This document shows, piece by piece, positions 45,725 to 56,234 of a stretch of 64,000 bases of DNA. Numbering within the stretch: the stretch's first letter is position 1; each line of letters begins with the position of its first letter. The notes under the pieces are model-generated. The model made no database searches and was not told where the DNA came from. It worked only from the letters and a program-made list of their open reading frames with translations. The translations under genes and the position numbers were made by a program. This stretch comes from Roseovarius faecimaris (GTDB taxonomy: Bacteria > Pseudomonadota > Alphaproteobacteria > Rhodobacterales > Rhodobacteraceae): the NCBI RefSeq assembly GCF_009762325.1, contig NZ_CP034348.1:2548501-2612500 (forward strand), read 5' to 3'.

Positions 45725-46618
45725 TTATTTATTTCTCGAATATCGCAACCCTACCTCGCGTGCGGTTTTTGCCGCGGTTTCAACGATATGCCGCCTGGGC
45801 TCACCCAGATAGGAGGCGGTAAAGGTCAGTGGATTGGGCACCCAGCCCGGATCAAACTCTCGAATCGTCCCGCGTGCCACATAGGCCGCGCCCAGCGCGC
45901 GCGGCAGAGCCCCCACACCCAGCCCGGCCTCCACCAGCCGAAAGCACGCTGACAGTGACGACGAGGGAAACATCGCCACCCCGGCCCCCACCCTCTCGGA
46001 CAGCATCTCCTTGAGCTCACGATAGGGCCGTGTGTTGCGCGCATAGGTCAGCACCGGGCGGGTCAGATAAGCACTGGCCTCTTCCCCCTCAGGCGCATCG
46101 GCGGCGATGTACCAGGCCATATCGAAGCCGGGCAATTCGATATTGTCGACCGTATATTCAGAAATCGGCCCAAGCAGGATCGCCAGGTCGATCTCGCGGT
46201 TGAGCAGACCAGCGCGCAGATTGACCGATATGTCGACGTTGAATTCGATCTCCAGGCGCGGGTAAATCTCGTGCAGTCGGGTGATCAGGTCAGGCAGCCA
46301 GCACTGCGCAATCGTCTCCGAAACCCCGATCCGCAAATGTCCGTCCACGGCTTCGGGCGCGATAACCTCCCGTTGCATCTGATCGCTCAGTTGCTCGAAC
46401 TGTTCGGCATAGCCCAGCAGTTTCTCGCCGCGTTTGGTCAGGATCATGCCGCCACCGCCGCGCTCGAACAAAGCCGTGCCCAGGCTCTCCTCAAGGTTCT
46501 TTATCCGCGTGGACACCGCAGGCTGGGTGAGGTTCAGCGCGACCGAGGCTTTCCCCACCCCGCCCAGCCGGACCACGGTCAGGAATGTTCGAAGATGTTC
46601 AAAGTTGATCGCGCTCAT
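45725..46618 (-). CDS. LysR family transcriptional regulator
   Basis: The 297-residue protein has the LysR winged helix ([24 protein letters not shown], about residues 20-43) and an effector domain. It lies just upstream of the hydro-lyase/TRAP/pxp operon on the same strand and faces the potABCD operon. It could control either side. An AT-rich 82-bp gap separates it from the hydro-lyase gene. Confidence 0.9.
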   Translation of the reverse strand: MSAINFEHLRTFLTVVRLGGVGKASVALNLTQPAVSTRIKNLEESLGTALFERGGGGMILTKRGEKLLGYAEQFEQLSDQMQREVIAPEAVDGHLRIGVSETIAQCWLPDLITRLHEIYPRLEIEFNVDISVNLRAGLLNREIDLAILLGPISEYTVDNIELPGFDMAWYIAADAPEGEEASAYLTRPVLTYARNTRPYRELKEMLSERVGAGVAMFPSSSLSACFRLVEAGLGVGALPRALGAAYVARGTIREFDPGWVPNPLTFTASYLGEPRRHIVETAAKTAREVGLRYSRNK

Positions 46619-46730
46619 CTCATTCCCCTATCGCGGCCCAGACATATCCGAGAAACCGCTCCGGTTGCACAAAAATTCCACTCGGGCATTTCCCCGACAG
46701 TTTTCCATCCGAACAAGCCGGTCAGAAAGC

Positions 46731-46759
46731 TTGACTCCTCTCCGGATGCAGCATTTGAT
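46731..46759 (+). promoter_or_regulatory. candidate sigma-70 promoter for potA
   Basis: TTGACT is followed after 17 bp by TTTGAT, a fair match to -35 and -10 boxes, 34 bp before the potA start codon. Confidence 0.4.
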
Positions 46760-46792
46760 CAAAACCATAACAGCGTATTTGGGGGGTGCTGC

Positions 46793-47869
46793 ATGATCGA
46801 AATCGACGGGGCGACCAAGATTTTCGGCGCAGGGGCTGACGCCTTTACCGCGCTTGATGATGTGACAGTCACCATTGATTCAAATGAGTTTTTTACGCTC
46901 CTTGGCCCCTCTGGCTGTGGCAAGACCACGCTTCTGCGGGTGATCGCGGGCTTTATCGATCCGACCCGCGGCAGCGTAAAACTCGATGGTCAGAACCTGC
47001 TCGATCAACCCCCCTACAAACGCCCGGTCAACACGGTTTTCCAGTCTTACGCTCTGTTTCCGCACCTCACCGTTGCCCAAAACATTGCCTTTGGCCTGGA
47101 GATGCTGAACCGCCCCAAGGCAGAGATCAAATCCACCGTCGAGGAGATGCTGGCCCTCGTCAAAATGGAGCCGATGGCCGACCGCAAGACCTCCGAGATC
47201 AGCGGCGGCCAGCAACAGCGCGTCGCACTGGCCCGCGCGCTCGCCCCCCGGCCCAAGGTGCTGTTGCTCGACGAGCCGCTTTCGGCGCTCGACTTCAAAC
47301 TGCGCAAGGAGATGCAGCTTGAGCTCAAGCGACTACAGAGCGAGACCGGTATCACCTTCATCTTCGTGACGCATGATCAGGAAGAAGCGCTCACCATGTC
47401 AGACCGCATCGCCGTGATGAATGCGGGCACAATTCGCCAGATCGGCGGGCCGCGCGACATCTATGATCATCCCGCCGAGCGTTTCGTTGCAGACTTCATC
47501 GGCGACACCAATTTCATCGACGCCGAGCTTCTGAGCGCCGAAGGCAGCGCGGCCACCGTGCGCCTTGCATCCGGCAAGGAGATCATGGCCCGGGCCAGCG
47601 AGGACGGCCCCCCCGCCGGTGGCCCGGTGACGTTGGCCATCCGCCCCGAACATGCCAAGCTTGATGATCCCGACACCGCGCTTCTGCCCGGCACACTGCG
47701 CGAGGTGGTCTATTTCGGCACCGACACGCATTTTCATGTCGATCTTGAGGATGGCGGCTCTTTCGTGCTGCGCCGCCAGAACCAGCCCGATCAGGAAACC
47801 ACCCTGCAAAACGGCGCACGTATCGGGGTCAGCTTCCCCGATGGGGTCGGCCAGGTGCTGAGGGATTGA
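46793..47869 (+). CDS. potA: polyamine-type ABC transporter ATP-binding protein (PotA type)
   Basis: The start at MIEIDGA follows GGGGGGT and gives 358 residues; a longer reading frame would overlap the divergent lysR gene. Walker [10 protein letters not shown] (38-46), signature [15 protein letters not shown], Walker [13 protein letters not shown] and [12 protein letters not shown] are all present, then a TOBE_2 domain. It energises the PotBC permease. The family carries spermidine, putrescine or related compounds. Confidence 0.88.
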   Translation: MIEIDGATKIFGAGADAFTALDDVTVTIDSNEFFTLLGPSGCGKTTLLRVIAGFIDPTRGSVKLDGQNLLDQPPYKRPVNTVFQSYALFPHLTVAQNIAFGLEMLNRPKAEIKSTVEEMLALVKMEPMADRKTSEISGGQQQRVALARALAPRPKVLLLDEPLSALDFKLRKEMQLELKRLQSETGITFIFVTHDQEEALTMSDRIAVMNAGTIRQIGGPRDIYDHPAERFVADFIGDTNFIDAELLSAEGSAATVRLASGKEIMARASEDGPPAGGPVTLAIRPEHAKLDDPDTALLPGTLREVVYFGTDTHFHVDLEDGGSFVLRRQNQPDQETTLQNGARIGVSFPDGVGQVLRD

Positions 47870-47873
47870 CACC

Positions 47874-48788
47874 ATGAGCGACGCCGCCCTCCACCGCGCC
47901 CGCGCCGAGCGCCGCACCCGCCGCCTGCTGCTGGCTCCGTCCATGCTGATTCTGATCTTCGCCGCCAGCGGTCCGCTGCTGATCGTGCTGATCTACTCTT
48001 TCCTCACGCCCGGTGCCTATGGCGGGGTCGAGTGGGAGTTTTCCGCGCAAGCCTGGTTCAACGTGGTGGCCGAACGCGACTTTTTCACCGAAGAACTGAC
48101 ATTCGCCGACGCGCATCTGAGCGTGTTCTGGCGCTCGTTCAAGCTATCTCTGATCACCTGCATCCTGTGCCTGATCGTGGGTTTCCCGACCGCGTATTTC
48201 ATCGCCACCCGGCCTGCGGGCAAGCGCGATATGTGGATGCTGCTGATCATGATCCCGTTCTGGACCAACCTGCTGATCCGCACCTTCGCCATCATGGAAC
48301 TGATCCGCAACGAAGGCACGGTGAACACGATCCTGATCGGGCTGGGCATCATCGACGAACCGATCCAGCTACTCTTTACCGAATTCGCGATCCTGGTGGG
48401 GATGACATATGTCTATCTGCCGCTGATGATCCTGCCGATCTATGCCTCGATGGAACGGCTCGATTTCAATCTGGTGGAGGCGGGCTATGACCTCTACGCG
48501 ACACGGCTCCAGGTGCTGCGCAAGGTCATCTTCCCGCTGGTGAAACCCGGCGTCGTCGCCGGATCCATCCTTGTCTTTGTGCCCTGCCTCGGGGCCTATG
48601 TGACCCCGCGTGTGCTTGGCGGGGGCACGCAACTCATGCTGGGTAACCTGATCGAGCTTCAGTTCGGCCAGCTCCGCAATTGGCCTTTGGGGGCCGCGCT
48701 TTCGCTCACGCTTCTGGTGGTGGTGATGGTGGCGCTCATCTTCTATGTCCGCGCCGTGGGCAAGGAGGAGACCGGCCATGGCCACTAG
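47874..48788 (+). CDS. potB: polyamine-type ABC transporter permease (PotB type)
   Basis: The 304-residue membrane protein has six hydrophobic segments and an EAA-type loop (NLVEAGYDLYATRLQVLRKV). It lies 4 bp after potA and overlaps potC by 11 bp. Confidence 0.87.
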   Translation: MSDAALHRARAERRTRRLLLAPSMLILIFAASGPLLIVLIYSFLTPGAYGGVEWEFSAQAWFNVVAERDFFTEELTFADAHLSVFWRSFKLSLITCILCLIVGFPTAYFIATRPAGKRDMWMLLIMIPFWTNLLIRTFAIMELIRNEGTVNTILIGLGIIDEPIQLLFTEFAILVGMTYVYLPLMILPIYASMERLDFNLVEAGYDLYATRLQVLRKVIFPLVKPGVVAGSILVFVPCLGAYVTPRVLGGGTQLMLGNLIELQFGQLRNWPLGAALSLTLLVVVMVALIFYVRAVGKEETGHGH

Positions 48789-49581
48789 AGGCTTCAATGT
48801 CCGCAAACAAACCGGGTTCACCGCCATTGCCGTTCTGTGCTTTGCGATGCTCTACCTGCCGATCATTCTGCTGGTCGCCTACTCGTTCAACGCGGGCGAA
48901 AGCATCGCGGTCTGGGAAGGGTTTTCCTGGCGCTGGTATGTCTCGGCCTGGCAGAACGAAACCGTGCAGGATGCCACGATCCGCTCGGTGATCATCGCCA
49001 CCTGTGCCTCGCTCATCGCCACCTCCGCCGCCGTGCTGGCCGCGCTCGCCACCACCCGCGTGAAGCCGTGGCGGGGACAAACCGTCGCCTTCGCCCTGAT
49101 CAACCAGCCGCTGATGGTGCCCGAGATTGTCACCGCCGTGGCGCTTCTGATCTTCTTTGCCATGATCAAGGTCTGGACCGGCTATACCGGGCTTTGGTAT
49201 CTGATCATCGCGCATTCGGCCTTCTGCATTCCGTTTGCATACATGCCCATCCGCGCGCGGCTGCAGGGCATGGACCTGAGCCTGGAACAGGCGGGCGCGG
49301 ACCTCTACGGCACCCCCTTCAAGGTCTTCCGGCACATCACCCTGCCACAGCTCTTCCCCGGTATTCTGGCGGGGGCGATGCTGGCCTTCGTCATCTCGCT
49401 TGATGACGTGGTCATCACCGAGTTTGTCAAATCCGCCGGGCAGGATACACTGCCCACCTACATGCTGGGCCAGCTGCGCCGCGTCATCACGCCTGAGATC
49501 AACGCCATATCGACGGCGCTGCTCGCCGTGTCGGTGCTGATGGTCACGGCCTTCTTCTTTCTCAACCGGACGCGCAAATGA
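48778..49581 (+). CDS. potC: polyamine-type ABC transporter permease (PotC type)
   Basis: The start at MATRGFN is inside the potB end and has a GGAGG upstream (AAGGAGGAG), giving 267 residues. Six hydrophobic segments and the EAA loop SLEQAGADLYGTPFKVFRHI are visible. It completes the membrane pair with PotB. Confidence 0.87.
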   Translation: MATRGFNVRKQTGFTAIAVLCFAMLYLPIILLVAYSFNAGESIAVWEGFSWRWYVSAWQNETVQDATIRSVIIATCASLIATSAAVLAALATTRVKPWRGQTVAFALINQPLMVPEIVTAVALLIFFAMIKVWTGYTGLWYLIIAHSAFCIPFAYMPIRARLQGMDLSLEQAGADLYGTPFKVFRHITLPQLFPGILAGAMLAFVISLDDVVITEFVKSAGQDTLPTYMLGQLRRVITPEINAISTALLAVSVLMVTAFFFLNRTRK

Positions 49582-49625
49582 TCCGGGTCACATAACCAAC
49601 ACCCAAGAAAACAGAGGAGATACAT

Positions 49626-50651
49626 ATGAAATATCTGTTGGGAACCACCGTGGCGATGACCATGGTCGCCGGGGCCGCGATGGCCGAAGGCGAATTGAAC
49701 CTGTTCAACTGGGGCAACTACACCAGCCCCGAACTGATCGAGAAATTCGAGGCCGAGACCGGCATCAAAGTCACGATCACCGACTATGACAGCAACGATA
49801 CCGCCCTCTCCAAGGTGAAAGCGGGCGGGCACGGCTTTGACCTTGTCGTGCCGTCCTCCACCTATATCCCGATCTGGATCAGCGAAGGGCTGCTGATGGA
49901 AGCCAAGCCCAACGAGATGGAAAACTTCAAGCATATGGACCCGCGCTGGGTCGATGTGGAGTTCGATCCGGGCCGCAACTACACCGTGCCGTGGCAATGG
50001 GGCACCGTGGGCATCACCGTGAACACCTCGGTTTACAGCGGCGACCCGCATACCGCCGCCGTGATCATGGACCCGCCGGATGAGCTCAAGGGCAAGATCA
50101 ACGTCGTGCCGGAAATGAACGATGTGATGGGCATCGCCATCAACTATGTCGGCGGTGAGCAATGCACCGACGACAAGGAAGTGCTGAAACAGGCCCGTGA
50201 CGCTCTGGTCGCCGCCAAGCCGCACTGGCTGTCGATGAACTACGGCAATATCGAAAGCTTCGTGAAAAACGATATCTCGGCCGGTGTCTACTGGAACGGT
50301 GCCAGCCTGCGGGCCCGCCTGCAGAACGAAGACATCGTCTATGGCTACCCCAAGGAAGGCTTCCCGATCTGGGCCGATAACGTGGCCCTGCTGGCCGATG
50401 CCAAGAACGTGGAAGAGGGCAAGGCCTTCATGAACTTCATCATGGCGCCTGAAAATGCCGCGATGATCTCGAACTTCGCGCGCTATGCCAACGGCATCAA
50501 GGGCTCCGAAGAGTTCATGGACCCGGTCATGACCTCGGCGCCCGAGGTGATCATCCCCGAGGAACTGGCCGGTGCCGGCTATGTCGCCAAGACCTGCCCG
50601 CCCGAGACGCAGGCGATCTATTCGAAGATCTGGACCGAGCTGACCAAGTAA
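49626..50651 (+). CDS. potD: polyamine-type ABC transporter substrate-binding protein (PotD/PotF type)
   Basis: The 341-residue protein has a signal peptide (cleavage near AMAE) and the PotD/PotF fold: [20 protein letters not shown], then [25 protein letters not shown]. Two cysteines near 176 and 326 are possible disulfide partners. It is the last gene of the transporter set and is followed by a strong terminator, then a separate amidohydrolase gene. Confidence 0.87.
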   Translation: MKYLLGTTVAMTMVAGAAMAEGELNLFNWGNYTSPELIEKFEAETGIKVTITDYDSNDTALSKVKAGGHGFDLVVPSSTYIPIWISEGLLMEAKPNEMENFKHMDPRWVDVEFDPGRNYTVPWQWGTVGITVNTSVYSGDPHTAAVIMDPPDELKGKINVVPEMNDVMGIAINYVGGEQCTDDKEVLKQARDALVAAKPHWLSMNYGNIESFVKNDISAGVYWNGASLRARLQNEDIVYGYPKEGFPIWADNVALLADAKNVEEGKAFMNFIMAPENAAMISNFARYANGIKGSEEFMDPVMTSAPEVIIPEELAGAGYVAKTCPPETQAIYSKIWTELTK

Positions 50652-50668
50652 TCCGGTCAAGCCTTATG

Positions 50669-50710
50669 CGTGGCCGTGCCCTATCCCGGTGCGGCCACGT
50701 TTTCCTTTTT
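50669..50710 (+). terminator. rho-independent terminator after potD
   Basis: CGTGGCCG pairs with CGGCCACG across a 15-nt loop and is followed by TTTT and then TTTTT. It separates potABCD from the amidohydrolase gene, though some readthrough is possible. Confidence 0.8.
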
Positions 50711-50739
50711 GCGACCTTGTTTCAACATTGGAGCCCACC

Positions 50740-52404
50740 ATGGCACAGCCTGCCGATACCGTCATCCTGAATGGCAAACTGATCACATTTGACCCCGCTC
50801 AGCCCCGCGCCGAAGCGCTGGCCATCACCGGCGGGATGATCACCGCCGTTGGGTCCACCGCCGACATACGTGACCTGGCAGGGCCGGGTACGCGCGTGGT
50901 GGATTCGGGCGGAAACACGGTGCTGCCCGGTTTTATCGACAGTCATGTGCATCTTTTCGGTGGCTCGGTCGAGATGGGCTATCTCGATCTCTACGGCGTG
51001 CAGGGGCTGGAAAAACTGACCGAGGTCGTGCGCCCCTATGCCGCCGAGAACCCGGACGAGCCGATGCTTTTTGCCGTGCAGGCCGATTACTCGCTGATGG
51101 GGCCGGGCCGGTCCACCACGCGGCATGATCTGGATGCCGTTTTGCCTGACCGGCCCTTTGCCGTCTTCTCGCCCTGCCACCATACGATCTGGGCCAACAC
51201 CAAGGCGTTGGAAATGGGCGGCGTACTGCATGGCGGCGAGGTGGATGAAGGCGCGCGCATCGTCATGGGCGAGGATGGCCTGGCCACGGGCGAGCTGCAG
51301 GAGCCATCGGCCTATGCCCCCGTGTTGCGCCACACCCGCCATGCGGGCCGTGACATGGCCGGACTGGTCACCGGGGCCAGCCCCGTACCAGCGCCCGGCC
51401 CCTCAGACCGCGCCCGCGACAAGGACGCGATCGAGCGCGGAATGAAACACTGCGCCAGCCATGGCGTGACCGGCCTGCACCTGATGGATGGCAACCTTTA
51501 TCAATGCGAGCTTTTGTCAGAGATGGCCGATGAGGGCCGCAGCGCCTGCCGCGCGCAGGTGCCCTTTCATTACAAAAGCTTCGATCCCCTGGACCGGTTC
51601 GAGGAAGCCGAGGACATGCGCCAGCGGTTCAACACCGACATGGTCTGGTCCGGTATCACCAAGATGTTCATGGATGGCGTGGTCGAAAGCCGCACCGCCC
51701 TGATGCTTCAGCCCTATCCCGGCACCGACCATATCGGCGACGCGGTGTTCGAGGCCGAGCATTTCACCGAAGCCTGCATTCGCGCCGATGCGATGGGGTT
51801 GCAGATTGCCACCCATGCCATCGGCGATCTGGCGATCCGGCGCACGCTCGATGGCTATGAAGCGGCGCAGAAGGCCAATGGCAGGCGCGATGCGCGCCAC
51901 CGGGTCGAGCATATCGAGGTGCTGCACCCCGACGACCTGCCGCGCTTTGCCGAGCTGGACGTTGTGGCCTCGATCCAGCCGGGCCATGCCCCCTTTGGCG
52001 GGTACTTCAACCCTGAAGGGATGAACACCGTCCTGCACCCGCATCAGATCCGTCTGGCCTTTGCCTGGCAGGACATCCGTAACAGCCGGGCAAAAGTCTG
52101 TTTCTCAACCGACTGGCCTGTGATCCCGGTCGACGTGATGCCCAATATCAAGGGTGCGGTATCCCCCACTCCGCTGGACGGCTATCACAACCAGGCGCAA
52201 TCTCTGATGGACACGCTTGAAAGTTACACTGCCGCAAATGCCTGGCTGGAATTCCACGAAGGCAGCAAGGGACAGCTCAAGGCCGGGATGATGGCCGACG
52301 TGGTGATGATGTCTCATGATCTGGAGGCGGTCGAACCCAGCACATTGGGCGACACCCGCGCGGCATTGACGCTCTGTGGCGGGCGCGTAACCTGGGAGGC
52401 CTGA
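50740..52404 (+). CDS. amidohydrolase family protein (YtcJ-like)
   Basis: The start at MAQPADT follows GGAG by 6 bases and gives 554 residues, the normal size. The metal-dependent hydrolase fold is shown by GFIDSHVHLFGG (His69 and His71 as first metal ligands), ATHAIGDLAIR, HRVEHIEVL and STDWPV. YtcJ-like enzymes cleave amides, often N-acylated or formylated amines. Its place after a polyamine-type importer suggests it processes an imported amide. It could also be co-regulated with the transporter despite the terminator. The substrate is unknown. Confidence 0.85.
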   Translation: MAQPADTVILNGKLITFDPAQPRAEALAITGGMITAVGSTADIRDLAGPGTRVVDSGGNTVLPGFIDSHVHLFGGSVEMGYLDLYGVQGLEKLTEVVRPYAAENPDEPMLFAVQADYSLMGPGRSTTRHDLDAVLPDRPFAVFSPCHHTIWANTKALEMGGVLHGGEVDEGARIVMGEDGLATGELQEPSAYAPVLRHTRHAGRDMAGLVTGASPVPAPGPSDRARDKDAIERGMKHCASHGVTGLHLMDGNLYQCELLSEMADEGRSACRAQVPFHYKSFDPLDRFEEAEDMRQRFNTDMVWSGITKMFMDGVVESRTALMLQPYPGTDHIGDAVFEAEHFTEACIRADAMGLQIATHAIGDLAIRRTLDGYEAAQKANGRRDARHRVEHIEVLHPDDLPRFAELDVVASIQPGHAPFGGYFNPEGMNTVLHPHQIRLAFAWQDIRNSRAKVCFSTDWPVIPVDVMPNIKGAVSPTPLDGYHNQAQSLMDTLESYTAANAWLEFHEGSKGQLKAGMMADVVMMSHDLEAVEPSTLGDTRAALTLCGGRVTWEA

Positions 52405-52492
52405 GGCCAAAGGCGACCCCCGGCGCCATTTGAACGCAGCGGGCCAGCATCCCACAGAGAGGGCCGGAGACCTCCCGCGCCCTACGGCAAAG

Positions 52493-52522
52493 AAAAAGGC
52501 GGGCCTTTCATGGTCCGCCTTT
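52493..52522. terminator. bidirectional terminator between the amidohydrolase and SPOR genes
   Basis: AAAAA precedes GGCGGGCC, which pairs with GGTCCGCC (one G-U pair) across a 6-nt loop and is followed by TTT. It can stop transcription from both convergent genes. Confidence 0.75.
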
Positions 52523-52545
52523 CCTCTGCATTCCTGACTGAAAAG

Positions 52546-54069
52546 CTACTTGCGCAGATAGGCGTCGCCAAAGCCCATCGCCCGGACCTGCTGCAAGGCG
52601 GCGCTCAACTGTCCCTGGGTGGCGAAAGGTCCGGCGACAACCACCTTGTACTGTCCTGATGACCCCATGCGGGCCGGAAGCCCGGCATTGGCCAGACGTT
52701 GCGCCGTGCGCTTTGCATTGCCCGGGTCACCGAACAATCCCACCTGCACATAGCGATGCGTCGCCGATGAGGGACTTGCCTGCACCTTGGGTTTCGCCGC
52801 GCTGGCGCGGGTCGAAACCGTGGCTGAGACCCCCGCGATCATCGGTTTACTGGCGCTCTTGGCAGGACCGTTCTCCATTCCGTCCCGCGACGCCAGCGGC
52901 GAGGCCCGGCGCACCGGTTGTTCCACCATCGCCGTCGCCGCGCGCGAAACCGGTTCGGTAGCGGAGGCCGAAACACCCGCCACGATCTGCGGCTCATAGC
53001 TTGTGTTGGGATATTGCAGATCGGGGTAGAGATAACGCACCTCTTTGCCGGTCCTGGCCTCAACAAGCCGCCTCGGCACGGTATTGGTCCAGCGCAGCTC
53101 CATCTGCGCCTTTCCCTCAAAGGTCTGATGCGCGCGCATCGGGTTCAGGCGGTCGTCATCCCAGGCGGCCTTGTACCCCTTGGGAATGTAGACGCCTTGG
53201 GTGGCGTTCTGCTGATCACGATAGACATGCTCAGGCACAAAGCGGGTCTGCGGGGTCGGCGCCATGGCCGCCCGTGTCAACGGTGCGGGCTGCGCATAGC
53301 CTGTGGTCTGGGCCGATCCGGTGGTCACCACAATGGCGGTCGGCATGGGCGCCGTACGCACCAGCTTATGTCCGGTATTGCCGTTGGCGATTGTCACATG
53401 CGAGGTCGCCTGCGGACCGCAGCGCACGGGCAACGAAGATTTCAGGTATTGGCTCGAAATGGCGCTCGCTCCGCGACAGGTGCTCTGACGCGGGGCCATC
53501 GTCTCGGCCTTGGGCGCCGGCTTGGCGGTCGCGATCGTGACGGTTGTCGCGGTCGGCTTGGCTGCAGGTTGCGGCGCGGGCTTGATCCGAACGATTGTGG
53601 GCTGCGCTTTTGGTTGCGGCTCCGGTGTCACCCGGATCACTTTCGGCTGTGTGCTGGCCACAGGCTTGGTCGCGGGCTTTGATTTGGCCACGCTCACCGT
53701 TGCGGCGGGTTTTGGTGCAGCCGGTGCCGGGGCCGGTTTGGCCGCCGGTTCCGGCTCCACGGTGATCATCACCGGTTCCTGCGCGGGTTGCGCCGCCACG
53801 ACCGTCTGCCCCGCGATGCCGGGCAGGCTGGGCTGAAAACCGCAGATCACTTTACGGTTCCGGCTGACACGCGGCACCCAGGTGACATTCCCGTCAATCC
53901 CGGCACGCACAAAGACACAGCCGTTGCTGTCGACATATTGCCGACCCGTGTAGGACGCTGGTGGAAATTCCGCCGGGGCCTGCACACTCGAAACATTCTG
54001 AGCCTGAGCAGAGCCACCGCCATAGGTCATCGCGATCAGCGCGATCGCAAGCACTCTTTTTACGTTCAC
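52546..54069 (-). CDS. SPOR domain-containing periplasmic protein
   Basis: A GTG start is chosen (VNVKRVLAIA): GGGGAAG lies a few bases upstream and a signal peptide begins there (cleavage near AQAQ). An in-frame TTG 15 bp upstream is less likely. The 507-residue protein has a long middle region rich in Ala, Pro and Lys (about residues 110-190), low in structure. A C-terminal SPOR domain (about residues 440-507) contains YVQVGLFGDPGNAKRTAQRL, which binds denuded glycan strands of peptidoglycan. It likely acts at the division site or in wall maintenance. It sits next to upp but is probably its own unit. Confidence 0.85.
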   Translation of the reverse strand: MNVKRVLAIALIAMTYGGGSAQAQNVSSVQAPAEFPPASYTGRQYVDSNGCVFVRAGIDGNVTWVPRVSRNRKVICGFQPSLPGIAGQTVVAAQPAQEPVMITVEPEPAAKPAPAPAAPKPAATVSVAKSKPATKPVASTQPKVIRVTPEPQPKAQPTIVRIKPAPQPAAKPTATTVTIATAKPAPKAETMAPRQSTCRGASAISSQYLKSSLPVRCGPQATSHVTIANGNTGHKLVRTAPMPTAIVVTTGSAQTTGYAQPAPLTRAAMAPTPQTRFVPEHVYRDQQNATQGVYIPKGYKAAWDDDRLNPMRAHQTFEGKAQMELRWTNTVPRRLVEARTGKEVRYLYPDLQYPNTSYEPQIVAGVSASATEPVSRAATAMVEQPVRRASPLASRDGMENGPAKSASKPMIAGVSATVSTRASAAKPKVQASPSSATHRYVQVGLFGDPGNAKRTAQRLANAGLPARMGSSGQYKVVVAGPFATQGQLSAALQQVRAMGFGDAYLRK

Positions 54070-54178
54070 TATTCTTCCCCGCAAGTGTGGGGAAACAGTG
54101 CCTCAAATCGGCATTTGAGTAAACAGTTTATAGCCGTTTCGAGAACGGATTATTCGAAAAACAGGGACAATTATTGGC

Positions 54179-54811
54179 TTATTTAGTGCCAAACATCCTG
54201 TCACCCGCATCCCCTAGTCCCGGAAGGATGTAACCAACGTCATTTAGACGATCATCCAGAGCCGCCGTGACAATGGGCACATCGGGGTGATTTTTCTTCA
54301 TCGTTTCAACCCCTTCAGGAGCCGCCAGAAGACACAGAAAACGGATGTCCGTGGCACCCGCCTTCTTGAGCAGATCAATCGCAGCAGAGGACGAATTGCC
54401 GGTGGCGAGCATCGGATCCACCACGATAACCAGCCGGTCCTCCAGATGATCCGGCACCTTGAAATAGTACTGCACCGGCTGCAGCGTTTCCTCGTCACGG
54501 TACAACCCGACAAAACCGACCCGGGCAGAGGGAATCAGCTCGAGCATGCCATCGAGCAGCCCGTTGCCCGCGCGCAGGATCGAAATCAGCGCAAGTTTGC
54601 GACCGGCAAGCACCGGGGCATCCATCTCCATCAGCGGCGTTTCGATCCGCTTGGTGGCCATCGGCAGGTTATCTGTGACCTCATAGGCCAGCAGCTGAGA
54701 TATCTCACGCAGGAGCTGACGAAAGACCGCAGTCGAGGTGTCTTTCTCGCGCATCAGCGACAGCTTGTGCTGAACGAGCGGGTGCGAAACGATGGTCAGA
54801 TGGTCGGTCAT
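54179..54811 (-). CDS. upp: uracil phosphoribosyltransferase
   Basis: The 210-residue enzyme turns uracil and PRPP into UMP. Marks include [16 protein letters not shown] at the N-terminus and [19 protein letters not shown], the PRPP-binding loop (about residues 125-143). It closes a cdd-deoA-upp order on the minus strand, with a 115-bp gap after deoA. Confidence 0.95.
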   Translation of the reverse strand: MTDHLTIVSHPLVQHKLSLMREKDTSTAVFRQLLREISQLLAYEVTDNLPMATKRIETPLMEMDAPVLAGRKLALISILRAGNGLLDGMLELIPSARVGFVGLYRDEETLQPVQYYFKVPDHLEDRLVIVVDPMLATGNSSSAAIDLLKKAGATDIRFLCLLAAPEGVETMKKNHPDVPIVTAALDDRLNDVGYILPGLGDAGDRMFGTK

Positions 54812-54926
54812 GTCCTCTCCTTCGGGCAGCGAAAGCGTTTCGGGCCGAATGATGTCTCATTGCGAAGGCGAAACGCGCCAGGCTCTTCTGTCTTCTCAGA
54901 AACCGCGGCGAAGGGCAACGCGTGTT

Positions 54927-56231
54927 TCAGCCCAGTTCCGCATGCACCAGCGGCGGCAGGGGAACGGCATCATCGCTGATCGTGATCGCCGCGCGCAAGG
55001 CCAGGGCGGCGCGTTGCGCATGATCCACCCGCGCCGCATGGATACGCAGCAGCGCATCGCCTTTCTCCACGCGCGCGCCAAGAGGCAGCACATCGCTAAG
55101 CCCCACCGAGGGGTCCACCGTGTCGGTCTCGACCTGCCGGCCGCCACCAAGGCCGATCACCGCCAGGCCCATCGCCTCGCCGTCCATAGCCGTCACCACA
55201 CCGGCCCGCTCGGCCTTGAGTTCACGGATGACCGTGGCCTCCGGCAGAAAATGCGCCCATTCCTCGACAAACCGCACCGGCCCGCCCATGGCCGCCACCA
55301 TCGAGCCAAACCGTTCCGCCGCCGAACCGTTTTGCAAAGCGGCACGGATCGCCTCTGCCCCCGCATCCACATCCTCGGCCAGCCCCGCCCCGGCAAGCGC
55401 CATCCCGCCCAGAGCCGCACTCAGCCCCGCCAACGCACCAAAGCTCTGACCGGTCAGCACGCGCATCGCTTCGGCCACTTCCAGCGCATTGCCCAGCGCC
55501 GGGGCCAGCGGCTGGTTCATGTCAGTCACCAGCGCCGAGGTGCGGCAACCTGCGGCATTGGCCGTTTCCACCAGTGCCTGCGCCAGTTCCTGTGCTGCCT
55601 GCGGCGTCTTCATGAAGGCCCCGCTGCCGCATTTGACATCAAGGACCAGCCCCTCCAGCCCGGCAGCAAGTTTTTTCGACAGGATCGAGGCGGTGATCAG
55701 GTCGATGCTCTCAACCGTCCCCGTCACATCCCGGATCGCATAGAGCCGCCGGTCGGCCGGGGCGACGTCGCCGCTCGCGCTTACGATGGCACATCCCGCC
55801 TGCCCCACGATCTGCCGGAAGCGACCTTCGTCAAGCGTGGTGCGCAGCCCCGGGATCGCCTCGATCTTGTCCAGCGTGCCGCCCGTATGGCCCAGCCCGC
55901 GCCCCGACACCATCGGCACATAGGCGCCGCACGCCGCCAGCGCGGGGGCCAGAACGAGGCTCACGCAATCCCCCACACCGCCGGTGGAATGCTTGTCGAT
56001 CACGGGGCCGGGCAGCGCCCAGCCGAGTGTCTGCCCGCTGTCGCGCATGGCCTCGGTCAGCGCCACGCGCCCCTGCCCCTGCAACCCGTTCAGCAACACG
56101 GCCATAGCGAAGGCTCCGGCCTGGCTATCGCTGACCGATCCATCGGCCAGGCCATTGGCAAAGCTCGTATAATCCGCTTTCACCAGCGGGCGCCTGTCAC
56201 GGATCGCGGCGATAATCCGGCGGGCATCCAT
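54927..56231 (-). CDS. deoA: thymidine phosphorylase
   Basis: The 434-residue enzyme splits thymidine and deoxyuridine to base and deoxyribose-1-phosphate. DKHSTGGVGDCVSL and SGRGLGHTGGTLDKIEAIPG are the phosphate- and substrate-binding motifs of the family. It starts 3 bp after cdd, so the two are co-transcribed for pyrimidine salvage. Confidence 0.95.
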   Translation of the reverse strand: MDARRIIAAIRDRRPLVKADYTSFANGLADGSVSDSQAGAFAMAVLLNGLQGQGRVALTEAMRDSGQTLGWALPGPVIDKHSTGGVGDCVSLVLAPALAACGAYVPMVSGRGLGHTGGTLDKIEAIPGLRTTLDEGRFRQIVGQAGCAIVSASGDVAPADRRLYAIRDVTGTVESIDLITASILSKKLAAGLEGLVLDVKCGSGAFMKTPQAAQELAQALVETANAAGCRTSALVTDMNQPLAPALGNALEVAEAMRVLTGQSFGALAGLSAALGGMALAGAGLAEDVDAGAEAIRAALQNGSAAERFGSMVAAMGGPVRFVEEWAHFLPEATVIRELKAERAGVVTAMDGEAMGLAVIGLGGGRQVETDTVDPSVGLSDVLPLGARVEKGDALLRIHAARVDHAQRAALALRAAITISDDAVPLPPLVHAELG

Positions 56232-56234
56232 CGC

